A DNA stretch of 64,000 nt from Streptomyces sp. NBC_01294 (GTDB lineage Bacteria > Actinomycetota > Actinomycetes > Streptomycetales > Streptomycetaceae): NCBI RefSeq assembly GCF_035917235.1, contig NZ_CP108423.1, positions 2,607,001-2,671,000 on the forward strand, written 5' to 3'. Below the pieces are notes generated by a model. That model was not told where the DNA came from, searched no databases, and saw only the letters and a list, made by a program, of their open reading frames with translations. This document shows positions 37,762 to 46,471 of the stretch, one piece after another; position 1 is the stretch's first letter; every line of letters begins with the position of its first letter. The position numbers were made by a program, and so were the translations under genes.

Positions 37762-40236
37762 CTAGCCGGCCGAGGTGAGTGCGCAGGCCAGCGCGCGGGC
37801 GCTCGCCGGGACGCCGCGGACCGGCTTGCCGTACACGGGGTGAGCCTGGTCCAGGGTGGGCAGGAGGCTCGGCGCGCGGTCGGTGGGGGCGCGGTCGAGG
37901 ACGGTGGTGCCGGTCTCGGCCTCTTGGGTGGGGGCGTAGCCGGCCGTGCGGAGGGCTGACAACGTCTCCTCCGGCGGGGCTGTGGAGATCAGGACCGTGG
38001 GGGCGATCCGGCGCAGGCGGAGCTTGGCCAGGCCGCGGGCCTGGGCCACCTCGGCGATCAGGGCGGTATCGTCCGAGCGGATGCAGCAGGCGGAGCGGAC
38101 GACCTTGAGCTGTCCGTGGGTACGGGCGGTGTCCTTGATCGTGTAGGCCAGCGGCTGCGGCAGCATTGTGCCGCGCTCGCTCGCGGCCGTGAGGCGGTCG
38201 AGGAGTTCGTCGGCACTCCAGCCGGAGTCCAGGGCCCGGCGTACGGAAGCCGCGGTGATCCGCCAGACCACCGCGTGGCCCTCGGATTCGATATCGCCTA
38301 CGGCGGAGAGCAGGTCGGCGAGGACGGGAGCGGGCGCGCCGGTGACGGTGGCGGTCAGGTCGCTCTGGAACCGCGCCGTGTCGCTGGGTGCGGGCAGGGT
38401 GGCGTACAGCGCCTCGCGCAGCGCGGTCACCGCCTGGGCCAGGGCGGGGCGGGTGGTGAGGTCCTCGCCCACGCCCTCGGAGCCGCGGGCGGCCGGGTTG
38501 GCGCCCGCTCCCGGCACGGCCGGGTAGTGGTGGGCCGCCCCCGCCTCCAGCAGGCGGCACAGGGCACGGCCGACGGGGGTGAGCGCCCCGTGGGCGACCA
38601 CGCCGAGCAGTGCCGCCTCCTCCAGGGTGGCGGCCAGCCGGTCGAGTAGTTCGTCCGCACCGGTCAGTGTTCCGGTGCCGTCTCCGGCCAGGTTGGCGCG
38701 CAGGGCTGGCCTGAACCATGCGGCCAGAGCGAAGAGTTCGGCATGTCCCTGCGCCTCCCCGGTGAGGCCCTGTCCGTCGGGGAGGGTGGCGAGAGCCCGC
38801 AGTACCCCGGTGCGCAGGGTGACCGCCTCCTCGTCCTGCGGGCTGATCAGCGCGACGGGGGTCTCGTCCGGGTCCGGCCAGTGGCTGAGGACTTCGGGGA
38901 CCACCACCCAGGCAGCCAGCAGCGGCAGCAGCTTGCCCGCCGCCGGGGCGGCGGCCCAGGCGTCGTAGCGGTCGCTGGGCAGCAGCCGGGCCGCGGGCTT
39001 GGGGGCCTTGGAGTTCCGGCCCCGGGCGGCGGGGGCCGGCTCCTCGTTCTGTGGTGTGGCGAGCCCCGCATTCACGGCGAGGTCGAGCCACAGCCGGGTG
39101 TCGGCCTCGTCCGCCCCGGCCGCCTTGGCCAGCCGCCGGGTGTCCCGTACGGCGATCCCGCCCGCCTTGCGGATCGCGACGGGCTGGGCGGCCAGCGCCC
39201 GCAGGACCAGTTCGACCCGCCAGGCGGCCGCCGCGGCGGCCGTTCCGCCCTCGCCCTCCCAGCCGGGCGGCAGGGGCGCGGTGGCGGTGAGCGGCTCCGC
39301 CTCAAGCCGGGGGCTGGGTGCCGCGCCCTCATCGCGGAGCGCACGGGCGACCTCGTACGGAAGCTCCACGAGGTCGAGCCCGACGGGGACCAGCAGCCCG
39401 CGTGCGGCCAGCCAGTCGGTGCCCTCGTCGCCGCTGCCGCCCTCTCGGAAGACGTACTTGGAGTCCGGGGCCGCGTACTGCGCCCCGTACCGGCTGACGA
39501 AGCAGTGGGTGCGCAGCAGCGGCGGGCCGGGCACCAGGTGGTCCAGCAGTTCCTGAGCCCGGGCCGGGGCACCCGCCACGAGAGGCCGCACCAGGGCGGG
39601 GTCGGCGAGCACGGTGGTGATCAGCTCCTGCGCCTGGTCGCGGGTACGGGCCGCGCCCTCGCCGAAGAGGGTGGCGGCGATCCGCTTGACCTCGGGGGCG
39701 TTGTAGGCGGAGGTCAGCAGCCAGTCGGCGGTGCGCCCGTAGCCGTCGAATCCGGCGGCCCGGACGTGCAGCAGCGGCGGCAGCGCCAGTTTCCCCTTGG
39801 GCGCGGGGAGCAACAGCGCGCGCTCCCGCAGTCGGGCGAGCGTGTGCTCCGCCCGCCGCCGCTCCGCCCCCGGCTCGAACCAGGCCAGTACGTCCCGCTC
39901 GGCCACCAGCCGTTCGGCGGGCTCCACCGGCGCCACGGGCCGGTGCTGCTGCCAGGGATAACGGGGCCCGTCCTCGGCCTCGCCGCGGGCCACGGGTCCG
40001 TGCCGCTCCAACGCCAGGGCGGCGATGGAAGCCAGCAGTTCCAGTTCGCCCGCGGTGCCCGCCATCAGGCCGTGGCCCACCGACTCGTCGGTGAGCAGGT
40101 GTTCGGCCAGTTCGCGGAGTGTGGTGATCCGCCGGTACTCGGCGGCGAGCGGCAGATCCCGCTCTTCCAGCAGGGCGGTGAGTCGCTCGGCATCCAGGGT
40201 GCCGAGCCATTTCGCCAGGGCGGTACGCGCGTTCAC
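37762..40236 (-). CDS. Helicase-associated (XPB/Ssl2 N-terminal-like, Helicase_C_3) protein without motor
   Basis: This 824-residue protein resembles the actinobacterial helicase-associated proteins that carry an XPB/Ssl2-like N-terminal domain. The recognisable part is about residues 640-770: ARFQSDLTATVTGAPAPVLA, then YTIKDTARTHGQLKVVRSAC and the LRRIAPTVLISTAPPEETLS region. No Walker A/B is present, so it is not a helicase itself. The N-terminus (ALAKWLGTLDAERLTALLEE) is the usual start of this family. GTG start. No XPB-type helicase is adjacent, unlike the common chromosomal arrangement; instead a 758-residue unknown protein follows. Confidence 0.7.
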   Translation of the reverse strand: MNARTALAKWLGTLDAERLTALLEERDLPLAAEYRRITTLRELAEHLLTDESVGHGLMAGTAGELELLASIAALALERHGPVARGEAEDGPRYPWQQHRPVAPVEPAERLVAERDVLAWFEPGAERRRAEHTLARLRERALLLPAPKGKLALPPLLHVRAAGFDGYGRTADWLLTSAYNAPEVKRIAATLFGEGAARTRDQAQELITTVLADPALVRPLVAGAPARAQELLDHLVPGPPLLRTHCFVSRYGAQYAAPDSKYVFREGGSGDEGTDWLAARGLLVPVGLDLVELPYEVARALRDEGAAPSPRLEAEPLTATAPLPPGWEGEGGTAAAAAAWRVELVLRALAAQPVAIRKAGGIAVRDTRRLAKAAGADEADTRLWLDLAVNAGLATPQNEEPAPAARGRNSKAPKPAARLLPSDRYDAWAAAPAAGKLLPLLAAWVVVPEVLSHWPDPDETPVALISPQDEEAVTLRTGVLRALATLPDGQGLTGEAQGHAELFALAAWFRPALRANLAGDGTGTLTGADELLDRLAATLEEAALLGVVAHGALTPVGRALCRLLEAGAAHHYPAVPGAGANPAARGSEGVGEDLTTRPALAQAVTALREALYATLPAPSDTARFQSDLTATVTGAPAPVLADLLSAVGDIESEGHAVVWRITAASVRRALDSGWSADELLDRLTAASERGTMLPQPLAYTIKDTARTHGQLKVVRSACCIRSDDTALIAEVAQARGLAKLRLRRIAPTVLISTAPPEETLSALRTAGYAPTQEAETGTTVLDRAPTDRAPSLLPTLDQAHPVYGKPVRGVPASARALACALTSAG

Positions 40237-40749
40237 CCGGCCAGCCTAGCGCCGGCGACCACCCCGCAGGGTTGAACCAGGCAGCACTCGAGGATCACCG
40301 CAGCTCGGCGACGTCCCAGCTCCCCCCTTTCAGGGCCTCCACCACGACGTGCTCGCAGTTGACCGTCAGGTCCCCCGCCGGCGCCGCCCCGGCTGCTTCC
40401 GCTCACCCTCGCCCACGCGATCGGCTCCCGGATGGCGAAGAGCCTCCCTCCCCGGCATCGCGCGTCCGCACGCCGGGCTCGGGAAGCCGACGAGGCGCTC
40501 TCACCGCCGCATGGGACAGGCGCCAGTCAACCGGCATCGCGCAGACCGGGCACCGACGCCCTCGGCAGGCGGCGTCACGCGACGGCGCTGATCCCGGGTG
40601 GTGGAGCCAGACGCAGCGCTGGACAGCGCGTACACCGCCTCGTGCATGGGCTTCGATGCTCGGAAGGTTCTCAGAGGACGGTCGATGCCTACTGCCACAG
40701 GGCGTCCGAGGTCGGTTCCGTCACCATGATCACCTTGGCGGTTCCCTGA
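40237..40749. other. Intergenic region inside the island, possible decayed genes
   Basis: These 513 bp hold no convincing gene. On the minus strand 40298-40402 encodes an open segment without a start that ends TVNCEHVVVEALKGGSWD plus VAELR and stop, which looks coding and may be a gene remnant. A plus-strand frame ending near 40749 has no ribosome-binding site. This must also contain the promoter of the 824-residue gene. Confidence 0.4.
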
Positions 40750-42183
40750 CTACCGCCAGGCACGAACAAGGTCTTCCGGACCCCAGTGCGCCGCAAGAGG
40801 CAGACCGGCCTCGACACCGCAACGGGACACCGCCACCAGCGCCGTGTCCGGCTCGGCACCGGGCACGGCGAGCATGTCCCGCACCAGGGCGTCGTACTCA
40901 CGTCGGCCGAACGGCTGCGACTCCAGCCACTTCACCGAGCCGATGAACTGGACCTGCCCCGCAACGGGTTCGCGGTCGGCTCCGATCAGGTCGATCTCCG
41001 GGTTGTTCTGCCGGTTCCACCAGCCCCCGACCGCCTCCGTCTGCGGCCACATCTCGTCGGGCAGCAGCCGCAGCAGCGACTCGCGGACGACCGGCTCGAC
41101 GGCCCGGCCCCGCCAGGTCGTCCACGACCGCTCGATGCGCTCCAGCGCCAGATCACCGCGACCGCGCTCGATGAGCGGGATAGCGCGCTGCAGGAAAGCC
41201 AGCCAGAACCGAAGATACGGATCGGCGATGCGATAGCGCTTGTTCTTGCTGTCCGCCTTGACCGAGAGCGGCAGGTCAGCGGCCAGTACTCGCTTGGCCA
41301 GCAGCGTGTTCAGCAGCGGAGACAGCGTGCCCGAGGGCAGCGCGCCGGCACCACCGGCTTGTGCGGCAATGGTGGAGAAGGTCCGCTCGCCGCTGCCGAC
41401 CGCTTCCAGGATCGCGCGTGAGTGGGACGCCTCGGGAAACTCCCCCAGCAGCGACAGTTCGCCCGCCACCAACAGCGGCGCAAGCGGGTTGGACACAGCC
41501 TCGCGCAGGAAGTCTCTGCGGCCCATCCCCGGGCTCCAGGACTGAACGATCTCCGGGAACCCTCCGGTGATCAGCAGCGCGTCCACCGCTTCCGCCGCGT
41601 CAAGGCCGGTCATCGCCTGCACATCGGCCAGATGCAGCGGCTGCACGGTCATCTTGGCCGCCCGGCCGAAGAAGGGGCGGCCATAGGACTGCAGCGCCTC
41701 CATCACCGACATGTCACTGCCGACCAGGATCAACAGGACGGGCTTGGCGGACAAGTGCCGGTCCCAGACCGTCTGCAGCGCCCCCTCGAACTCCCCGTCC
41801 TGTTCGACCAGCCACGGCACCTCGTCGACCACCGCAATGCTCGGGGCATCGTCTGGAATCGCGACTGCGAGGGAACGCAGTGCCTGGTTCCAGTCGGCGG
41901 CCTGCAGCCCGGCCACCAGCTCAGCCCCGGGAAGAGCGGAATGCGCCAGCGTCGCGGCGAAGTCCGCCCGCTCGGCCACCGCGTTGCGTCCCCGGGTCGC
42001 CTGGAAGACCACGTACGGAAGCCCGGAACGGTCGCAGAACTCCTGGACCAGACGAGACTTCCCCACCCGGCGTCGGCCCGTCACGACCACAGCCTGACCA
42101 CGCGTGGCCCGCGTACCGCCGACCACCAGGCCCAGCTGCCGAGCCAGCTGATCCAGGTCGGCAGACCTGCCCTTGAACTCCAT
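40750..42183 (-). CDS. AAA ATPase with DUF234-like C-terminal domain
   Basis: This is a 477-residue STAND/AAA-like ATPase of the archaeal-ATPase type. Walker A is TGRRRVGKSRL (36-45) and Walker B SIAVVDEVPWL (116-124). A winged helix spans about 255-310. The C-terminal domain resembles DUF234, a PD-(D/E)xK-like fold: Asp398 in NPEIDLIGA, then GSVKW (415-419) where the family usually has GECKW, so the acidic residue appears lost. The N-terminal domain would use ATP; substrate is unknown. It is next to attR, with an AT-rich promoter region upstream. Confidence 0.8.
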   Translation of the reverse strand: MEFKGRSADLDQLARQLGLVVGGTRATRGQAVVVTGRRRVGKSRLVQEFCDRSGLPYVVFQATRGRNAVAERADFAATLAHSALPGAELVAGLQAADWNQALRSLAVAIPDDAPSIAVVDEVPWLVEQDGEFEGALQTVWDRHLSAKPVLLILVGSDMSVMEALQSYGRPFFGRAAKMTVQPLHLADVQAMTGLDAAEAVDALLITGGFPEIVQSWSPGMGRRDFLREAVSNPLAPLLVAGELSLLGEFPEASHSRAILEAVGSGERTFSTIAAQAGGAGALPSGTLSPLLNTLLAKRVLAADLPLSVKADSKNKRYRIADPYLRFWLAFLQRAIPLIERGRGDLALERIERSWTTWRGRAVEPVVRESLLRLLPDEMWPQTEAVGGWWNRQNNPEIDLIGADREPVAGQVQFIGSVKWLESQPFGRREYDALVRDMLAVPGAEPDTALVAVSRCGVEAGLPLAAHWGPEDLVRAWR

Positions 42184-42455
42184 CAGCGCCCATCCCCAGC
42201 ACTCATTAAACGCAGGTTCGATATTACGTAGATTGAATCTTACTTAGACTCTAGCTCGCTTCTGACGTCCTCGTCGGCAGCCCCGCCGAGACGGAGGGGA
42301 AGGAACCCGCGCGCCGGCGCCTCAGCCACCGAGGCCCACACCCTTCAGATTCTGTGACATTCAGCGCATTTCCGAATCGCGGGACATGCGTGGGACGGCA
42401 AGCCCGACAACCCATCAGCAAGGTGCCTGACCTGGGCAAACACCTGGGTACGATC
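42184..42455. other. Promoter region of the AAA gene and right end of the island
   Basis: No gene. 42205-42250 is strikingly AT-rich and contains ATATTA (42221-42226), TAATAT on the minus strand, a plausible -10 about 38 nt before the ATPase start. No -35 match was seen. No integrase remnant could be recognised between here and attR. Confidence 0.5.
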
Positions 42456-42502
42456 CGGCCTCCGGAGCCGTGTGCGCAGGTTCGAATCCTGCCGGGGGCA
42501 CT
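42456..42502 (+). repeat. attR: 47-bp copy of the tRNA-Arg 3' part
   Basis: Identical to 25030-25076. The 5' half of the tRNA is absent here, so this is not a second tRNA gene. It marks the right end of the island; core sequence resumes with the MFS gene. Confidence 0.92.
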
Positions 42503-42566
42503 CCGGATTAAGGCGCTGACCGGCCCGCGCCGTTGGCATCATGCCGCCATGAACTGGCTGACAACG

Positions 42567-43865
42567 CTACGACATCGGGGTCCTGCGGGGGTTGGGCCGG
42601 CGGGAACTTCCGGGATGGGCAGGGACGTTCGGGGCGGTCGGGGGCTGGGCGGCGCGGCGGCGGCGACTGCGGCGGCTCAGGGGGAGGGTGGCGGCTGCTG
42701 CTGTCAGGGAGATCAGGCCGCCCGTGTACAGGGCCCAGCGCGGGCCCCAGTGTTCCGAGAGGAGGCCGGTCAAGAGGGCCGCCAGGGGGGTCGTGCCCTG
42801 GAAGATCAGCGTGTAGAGGGCCATCACGCGGCCCCGGTAGGCGGGGTCCGAGCCGAGCTGGACGCGGTGGTTGGAGGCCTGGGCGAAGTACATCATCGCG
42901 AAGCCCGTCAGGGCGAGGAGCACGCAGGCCGCGGGCAGGGTCGGGGCGAGGCCCGTGACGGCTTCCAGGGCTCCGAACGCCAGCGCCGAGCCGGTCACCA
43001 CGAGCGCCGTCGGCCGCCCGCGCCGGGCGGTGGTCACGAAGGCCGCCAGCAGGGAGCCCGCCGCCAGTGAGCTGCTCAGCAGCCCGAAGGCGGTCGAGTC
43101 GGTGTGGAACTCCGTCTTGGCCAGGAGGGGAAGGGTGAGCTGGAAGTTGAAGCCGACCAGGCCGAGTACGCCGACCAGCGCCATCGGCAGGATGAGGTCG
43201 GGGCGCCCGCCGATGTAGCGCAGGCCGTCGACGACCCCGGCCTTGCGCGGCCGCACGGCCGCCCGGTGGAGTTCCGACGGCCGCATCAGCGCGACGCTCA
43301 CCACCGTCCCCAGGTAGCTGACGGCGTTGATCAGGACGACCGCCGCCACATCGAGGCGGGCGATGAGGAAGCCCGCGATCGCCGGCCCGACGACGCGGGC
43401 GACGTTGAAGTACGCCGCGCTCATCGCCGACGCGTTGGGCAGCAGCTCGGGGCCCACCATCTCGCTCACGAAGGAGATGCGGGTGGGCGCCTCCACCGAG
43501 TTCACGGTGCCGAGGGCGAGCGCGAAGAGCCAGATGTGCCACAGCCGCACGTCCCCGATGAGCAGCCACAGTCCCAGCGCGAGCGCGAGGAACCCCGACG
43601 CCAGGTTCGCGAGCAGCAGGATGCGCCGTTTGTCGTAGCGGTCGGCCAGCCGCCCCCCGTACAGGGTCAGCAGGAGTACGGGCGTGAACTGCATCGCCGT
43701 CACGACACCCAGCGCCGTCGCCGAATCCCCCGACAGTTCCAGTACCAGCCAGTCCTGGGCGATGACCATCATCCAGGTACACGTCACCGACAGGAGCTGT
43801 CCGAAGACGAACAGCCGGAAGTTGCGCACCGACAAGGACTGGAAGGTGCGCCCACAGGTCTTCAC
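42567..43865 (-). CDS. MFS transporter (DHA3-like exporter)
   Basis: This is a 432-residue membrane protein with about twelve hydrophobic helices. The N-terminal SVRNFRLFVFGQLLSVTCTW, the A-loop GGRLADRYDKRRILLLANL and RGRVMALYTLIFQGTTPLAA match the MFS group with MFS_3/enterobactin-exporter-like proteins. The start is uncertain: the GTG giving VKTCGRTFQSLSVRNF was chosen because longer frames run into the upstream divergent gene. The substrate is unknown. It is the first core gene after the island. Confidence 0.9.
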   Translation of the reverse strand: MKTCGRTFQSLSVRNFRLFVFGQLLSVTCTWMMVIAQDWLVLELSGDSATALGVVTAMQFTPVLLLTLYGGRLADRYDKRRILLLANLASGFLALALGLWLLIGDVRLWHIWLFALALGTVNSVEAPTRISFVSEMVGPELLPNASAMSAAYFNVARVVGPAIAGFLIARLDVAAVVLINAVSYLGTVVSVALMRPSELHRAAVRPRKAGVVDGLRYIGGRPDLILPMALVGVLGLVGFNFQLTLPLLAKTEFHTDSTAFGLLSSSLAAGSLLAAFVTTARRGRPTALVVTGSALAFGALEAVTGLAPTLPAACVLLALTGFAMMYFAQASNHRVQLGSDPAYRGRVMALYTLIFQGTTPLAALLTGLLSEHWGPRWALYTGGLISLTAAAATLPLSRRSRRRRAAQPPTAPNVPAHPGSSRRPNPRRTPMS

Positions 43866-44124
43866 GGTTCGGTCGGTTCCCTTTCCGCTGCGCCGCGGTG
43901 GTTCCGGCGGCGTCCGCGCACCACGGTCGCTCCCTCCACTCGATTCTCCGTCGTGTCCGCGACGGCGGTATTCCGGTGGTCCGTACGAGGGAGGTGGCGC
44001 CGGGTCTGTGGGTTTTGGGGGGTGGGTAGGGGTAAGGGGCGTGACTAGGGTGGTCACACAGGCCGCATTGTGCCGTTGACCTGGTGCTTTGCGGGGAGTG
44101 GCTCGCAGAAGGATGGGGCGGCGG

Positions 44125-45135
44125 ATGCGTGAACTGGTGGAGACGGCGCGGCAGTGGCTGGCCGAGGGGCGGGCGGGGTATCTGGCCCGGCCCGTGACCG
44201 AGCAGGGGTTCGGGCCCCGGGATCCGGCCGGGGCGGTACTCGTCGATGCGCGGGGGGAGTGTGTCGGCGCCCTGTACCGGGGCGTCTTCGACGCCGAGCT
44301 GATCGCCGAGGTCGGGGCCATCGGGGCCATGGGGGCCGCGGCCGGCGGGGTTTCCGGGGGCACGGCGCGGGTGTGCGAGGTGTCCGTGCGCGGGCCGGAG
44401 GCCGAGGCGGCGAAGCTGACGTGCGGCGGGCAGGCCGAGGTACTGATCCAGCCGCTCGCGGCGATCCCCGCCGAGTGGTGGGAGCTGCTCGACGAAGGGG
44501 TCGGGGTGGCGTTGGTGACCCGGCTGAACGAGACCGCCGATCAGGCCACCAGTGAGGTCGTACGGGCCACCGATGCGGTACGTGATGAGGCCGGGCGGCG
44601 GGCCGGGGAACTGCTGGCCGTCCGGCGGCCCGGGCGCGACGCGCTGTACGGGGACTCCGGGCTGGTGCTGGTCGAGGCGTACCCGTCGGCCCCGTACGTG
44701 GTCATCGGCGGCGGCGGTGAGCTGGCCGAGATCATCGAGCGGCAGGCGCTGCTGCTGGGCTGGGAGGCCGTGCTGGTCACCGGCCGGGAGGAAGCGGCCC
44801 AGGTGATCGAGGCGCGCCGGGACGCCGCGTGCGTGGTCATGCTGAGCCACGACGAGGAGTTCGACGTACCGACGCTGCGGGACGCGCTGGCCGCGGGGGT
44901 CCCGTACGTCGGCGCGCTCGGGTCGCGCCGTACGACTGCGCGGCGGCGGGAGGGGTTGATCGGCGCGGGCGTGAGCGAGGCCCAGCTGGCGCTCGTGCAC
45001 GGGCCGATCGGGCTGGACCTCGGCGCCCGTACCCCGGCGGAGACCGCGCTCGCGATCTGCGCCGAGATCCTGGGGGTGCTGGGGGCGCGCAAGGCGGGCG
45101 CGCTGCGGGATGCGGAGGGGCCTCTCAACCCGTGA
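44125..45135 (+). CDS. XdhC/CoxF family protein
   Basis: This is a 336-residue protein. It has an N-terminal XdhC_CoxI domain (about 1-110) and a C-terminal Rossmann XdhC_C domain (from about 180, VVIGGGGELAEIIERQALLL), ending ALGSRRTTARRREGLIGAGV and IGLDLGARTPAETALAICAE. XdhC proteins help insert and sulfurate the molybdenum cofactor of xanthine or CO dehydrogenases. No such dehydrogenase is in the window. The ATG (MRELVETARQWLAEG) has GGGG upstream. It is divergent from the MFS gene. Confidence 0.9.
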   Translation: MRELVETARQWLAEGRAGYLARPVTEQGFGPRDPAGAVLVDARGECVGALYRGVFDAELIAEVGAIGAMGAAAGGVSGGTARVCEVSVRGPEAEAAKLTCGGQAEVLIQPLAAIPAEWWELLDEGVGVALVTRLNETADQATSEVVRATDAVRDEAGRRAGELLAVRRPGRDALYGDSGLVLVEAYPSAPYVVIGGGGELAEIIERQALLLGWEAVLVTGREEAAQVIEARRDAACVVMLSHDEEFDVPTLRDALAAGVPYVGALGSRRTTARRREGLIGAGVSEAQLALVHGPIGLDLGARTPAETALAICAEILGVLGARKAGALRDAEGPLNP

Positions 45136-45624
45136 GAGCGGCCGCGTAAGCCGGTCCCGTAAGACCGGTCGGGCCCCTGCGGCAGCCCCCCTGCACCTGC
45201 TGCACCTGCTGCACCCTCACGACGCCTTCAGCGATTCCGCTGACCGGTTCGGCCGTCGGCGGATCAGCGGATCAGCGAGTCAGCGGGTCAGCGGGTCAGC
45301 GCCCGTGGATCGGCCGGGCGTCGGTGGTCGGGACCCCTGGATCGGCCGCCGGGTCGGTGCGCCGCGCCCCCGGTCCGCGAGGCCGCAGCCCGCCAACTGG
45401 CCGACCAGGCCGTTTCCTGGAGGTCACCTTGCGGCCCAGATGTGGAGGGCCGCGAGGTTGAGGGGAGCACGGGCTCGCTCACGGGAACGACACGCCCCGC
45501 TCGCTCGGCCGGCGACCGCGACTGCCGTCCGGGCGGAGCGGGCGGGCTCTGCGCTCCTGCCCCCTGCCCCCTGCCCCCTGCCCGCCTACGCGGCGCAGGC
45601 ATGCGGAACCTCCGCACCGACCCA
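45136..45624. other. Intergenic region with short tandem repeats
   Basis: There is no gene over 489 bp. At 45261-45302 the 8-bp unit CAGCGGGT/CAGCGGAT repeats about five times. At 45559-45581 CCCCTGC repeats four times. The sequence becomes abruptly AT-rich at the right end, where the promoter of the next operon starts. Confidence 0.6.
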
Positions 45625-45658
45625 TTGACTATCGATAGCTATCAATCGATTATCGATA
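45625..45658 (+). promoter_or_regulatory. Promoter with two TATCGATA operator-like palindromes
   Basis: TTGACT (45625-45630) and GATTAT (45648-45653) are spaced by 17 nt. Two identical palindromes TATCGATA (45630-45637 and 45651-45658) lie 21 bp apart, two helical turns, covering both promoter elements. A start about 7 nt after the -10 would fall on the A of the ATG at 45660, giving a leaderless transcript. The likely binder is the downstream XRE protein (inferred). Confidence 0.6.
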
Positions 45659-45659
45659 T

Positions 45660-46157
45660 ATGCATCGCTTCTTCATCACCGTGCTGCGCGGTGGCATCGC
45701 CATGGCGATCCTCTTCGGCCTCTTCGGTCAGCTCGTCGTCATCCCCACCACGGCAGCCGACGAGGTCGACCGCTTCCCCCCGTACGCCCCGTACGCCTTG
45801 CCCTACACGGTGGCTGCCATAGCAGGGGTCGCCTGCTTCCAGGTCGTCCTCGCTGCGGCGTGGAGGCTGCTCACCATGATCGAGCGTGATGCGATCTTCT
45901 CGTCGGCAGCCTTCCGGTGGGTCGACACCATCATCGGCTCCACCATTGCGGCGACGCTGCTGGCCCTCGCCGTCACCTGCCACCTGATGCTGGCCGGCAT
46001 CCCCTCCCCCGATGACGGGATGGAGCTCATCAGCGCCTTGGCCGGCGCGACCGCGACCACCGGCATCGGGGCCTGCCTGGTCATGCTCATCGTCATCATG
46101 CGCAATCTGCTGCGCAAGGCGAACAACATGAAGAACGAACTCGCCGAGGTGGTCTGA
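45660..46157 (+). CDS. DUF2975 family membrane protein
   Basis: This 165-residue protein has four hydrophobic helices (about 8-30, 48-70, 90-115, 130-150). It matches DUF2975 proteins, which are typically paired with a small YozG-type XRE regulator, as here. There is no ribosome-binding site, and the promoter suggests a leaderless message. The stop overlaps the next start as TGATG. The function is unknown; a membrane signal sensor for the paired regulator is plausible. Confidence 0.88.
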   Translation: MHRFFITVLRGGIAMAILFGLFGQLVVIPTTAADEVDRFPPYAPYALPYTVAAIAGVACFQVVLAAAWRLLTMIERDAIFSSAAFRWVDTIIGSTIAATLLALAVTCHLMLAGIPSPDDGMELISALAGATATTGIGACLVMLIVIMRNLLRKANNMKNELAEVV

Positions 46158-46462
46158 TGGCCATCATCGTCGATCTCGACGTGCAGCTCGCCAAACGCAA
46201 GCTTTCGGTCGCAGAGTTCGCCGCCGCCGTCGGCATCAGCCCCGCCAACGTCGCGGTACTGAAGAACGGCCGCGCGAAGGCGGTCCGGTTCACCACGCTC
46301 GACGCGATCTGCCGCACGCTCGACTGCCAGCCCGGCGATGTACTGCGCTGGGTGCCCGACGATGCGGATGCGGGTGAGGCCGTTGCCCACAGGTCGTCCG
46401 ACCGGCTTGCCGGCCGGGCGGGGCAAGGGGACGGGGGCGGGAATGCGCAGATCGTGACTTAA
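46157..46462 (+). CDS. Cro/CI-type XRE regulator (YozG-like)
   Basis: This is a 101-residue single helix-turn-helix protein. The HTH spans about 12-68 (LAKRKLSVAEFAAAVGISPA, NVAVLKNGRAKAVRFTTLDA, CRTLDCQPGDVLRWVPDD). The tail is Gly/Ala-rich. It overlaps the DUF2975 gene and is probably its co-regulator and autorepressor, acting on the TATCGATA boxes upstream. Confidence 0.9.
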   Translation: MAIIVDLDVQLAKRKLSVAEFAAAVGISPANVAVLKNGRAKAVRFTTLDAICRTLDCQPGDVLRWVPDDADAGEAVAHRSSDRLAGRAGQGDGGGNAQIVT

Positions 46463-46471
46463 TGCGCAAAA

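Larger units (their letters stand above)
25030..42502. mobile_element. 17.4-kb genomic island integrated in tRNA-Arg(CCG), without integrase
   Basis: A 47-bp perfect direct repeat flanks this block: the tRNA 3' part at its left end and an orphan copy at its right end. The block carries hsdR, hsdS, hsdM, a HEPN protein, Uma2, an anti-sigma-like ATPase, a WhiJ-like regulator, DUF397, a 758-aa unknown, an 824-aa helicase-associated protein and an AAA/DUF234 protein. No recombinase, excisionase, replication or transfer gene was found, so it is probably immobile on its own or moved in trans. Confidence 0.85.

Noticed and set aside
42184..42455. Possible integrase gene or remnant next to attR
   Set aside because: No tyrosine-recombinase motif (R, HxxR, Y) is seen in any frame between the AAA gene and attR.
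42456..42502. Second tRNA-Arg gene
   Set aside because: Only the 3' part is present; the acceptor 5' strand and D arm are missing.
45261..45302. CRISPR array
   Set aside because: The units are contiguous 8-bp tandem repeats without spacers. No CRISPR array or cas gene is visible in the window.
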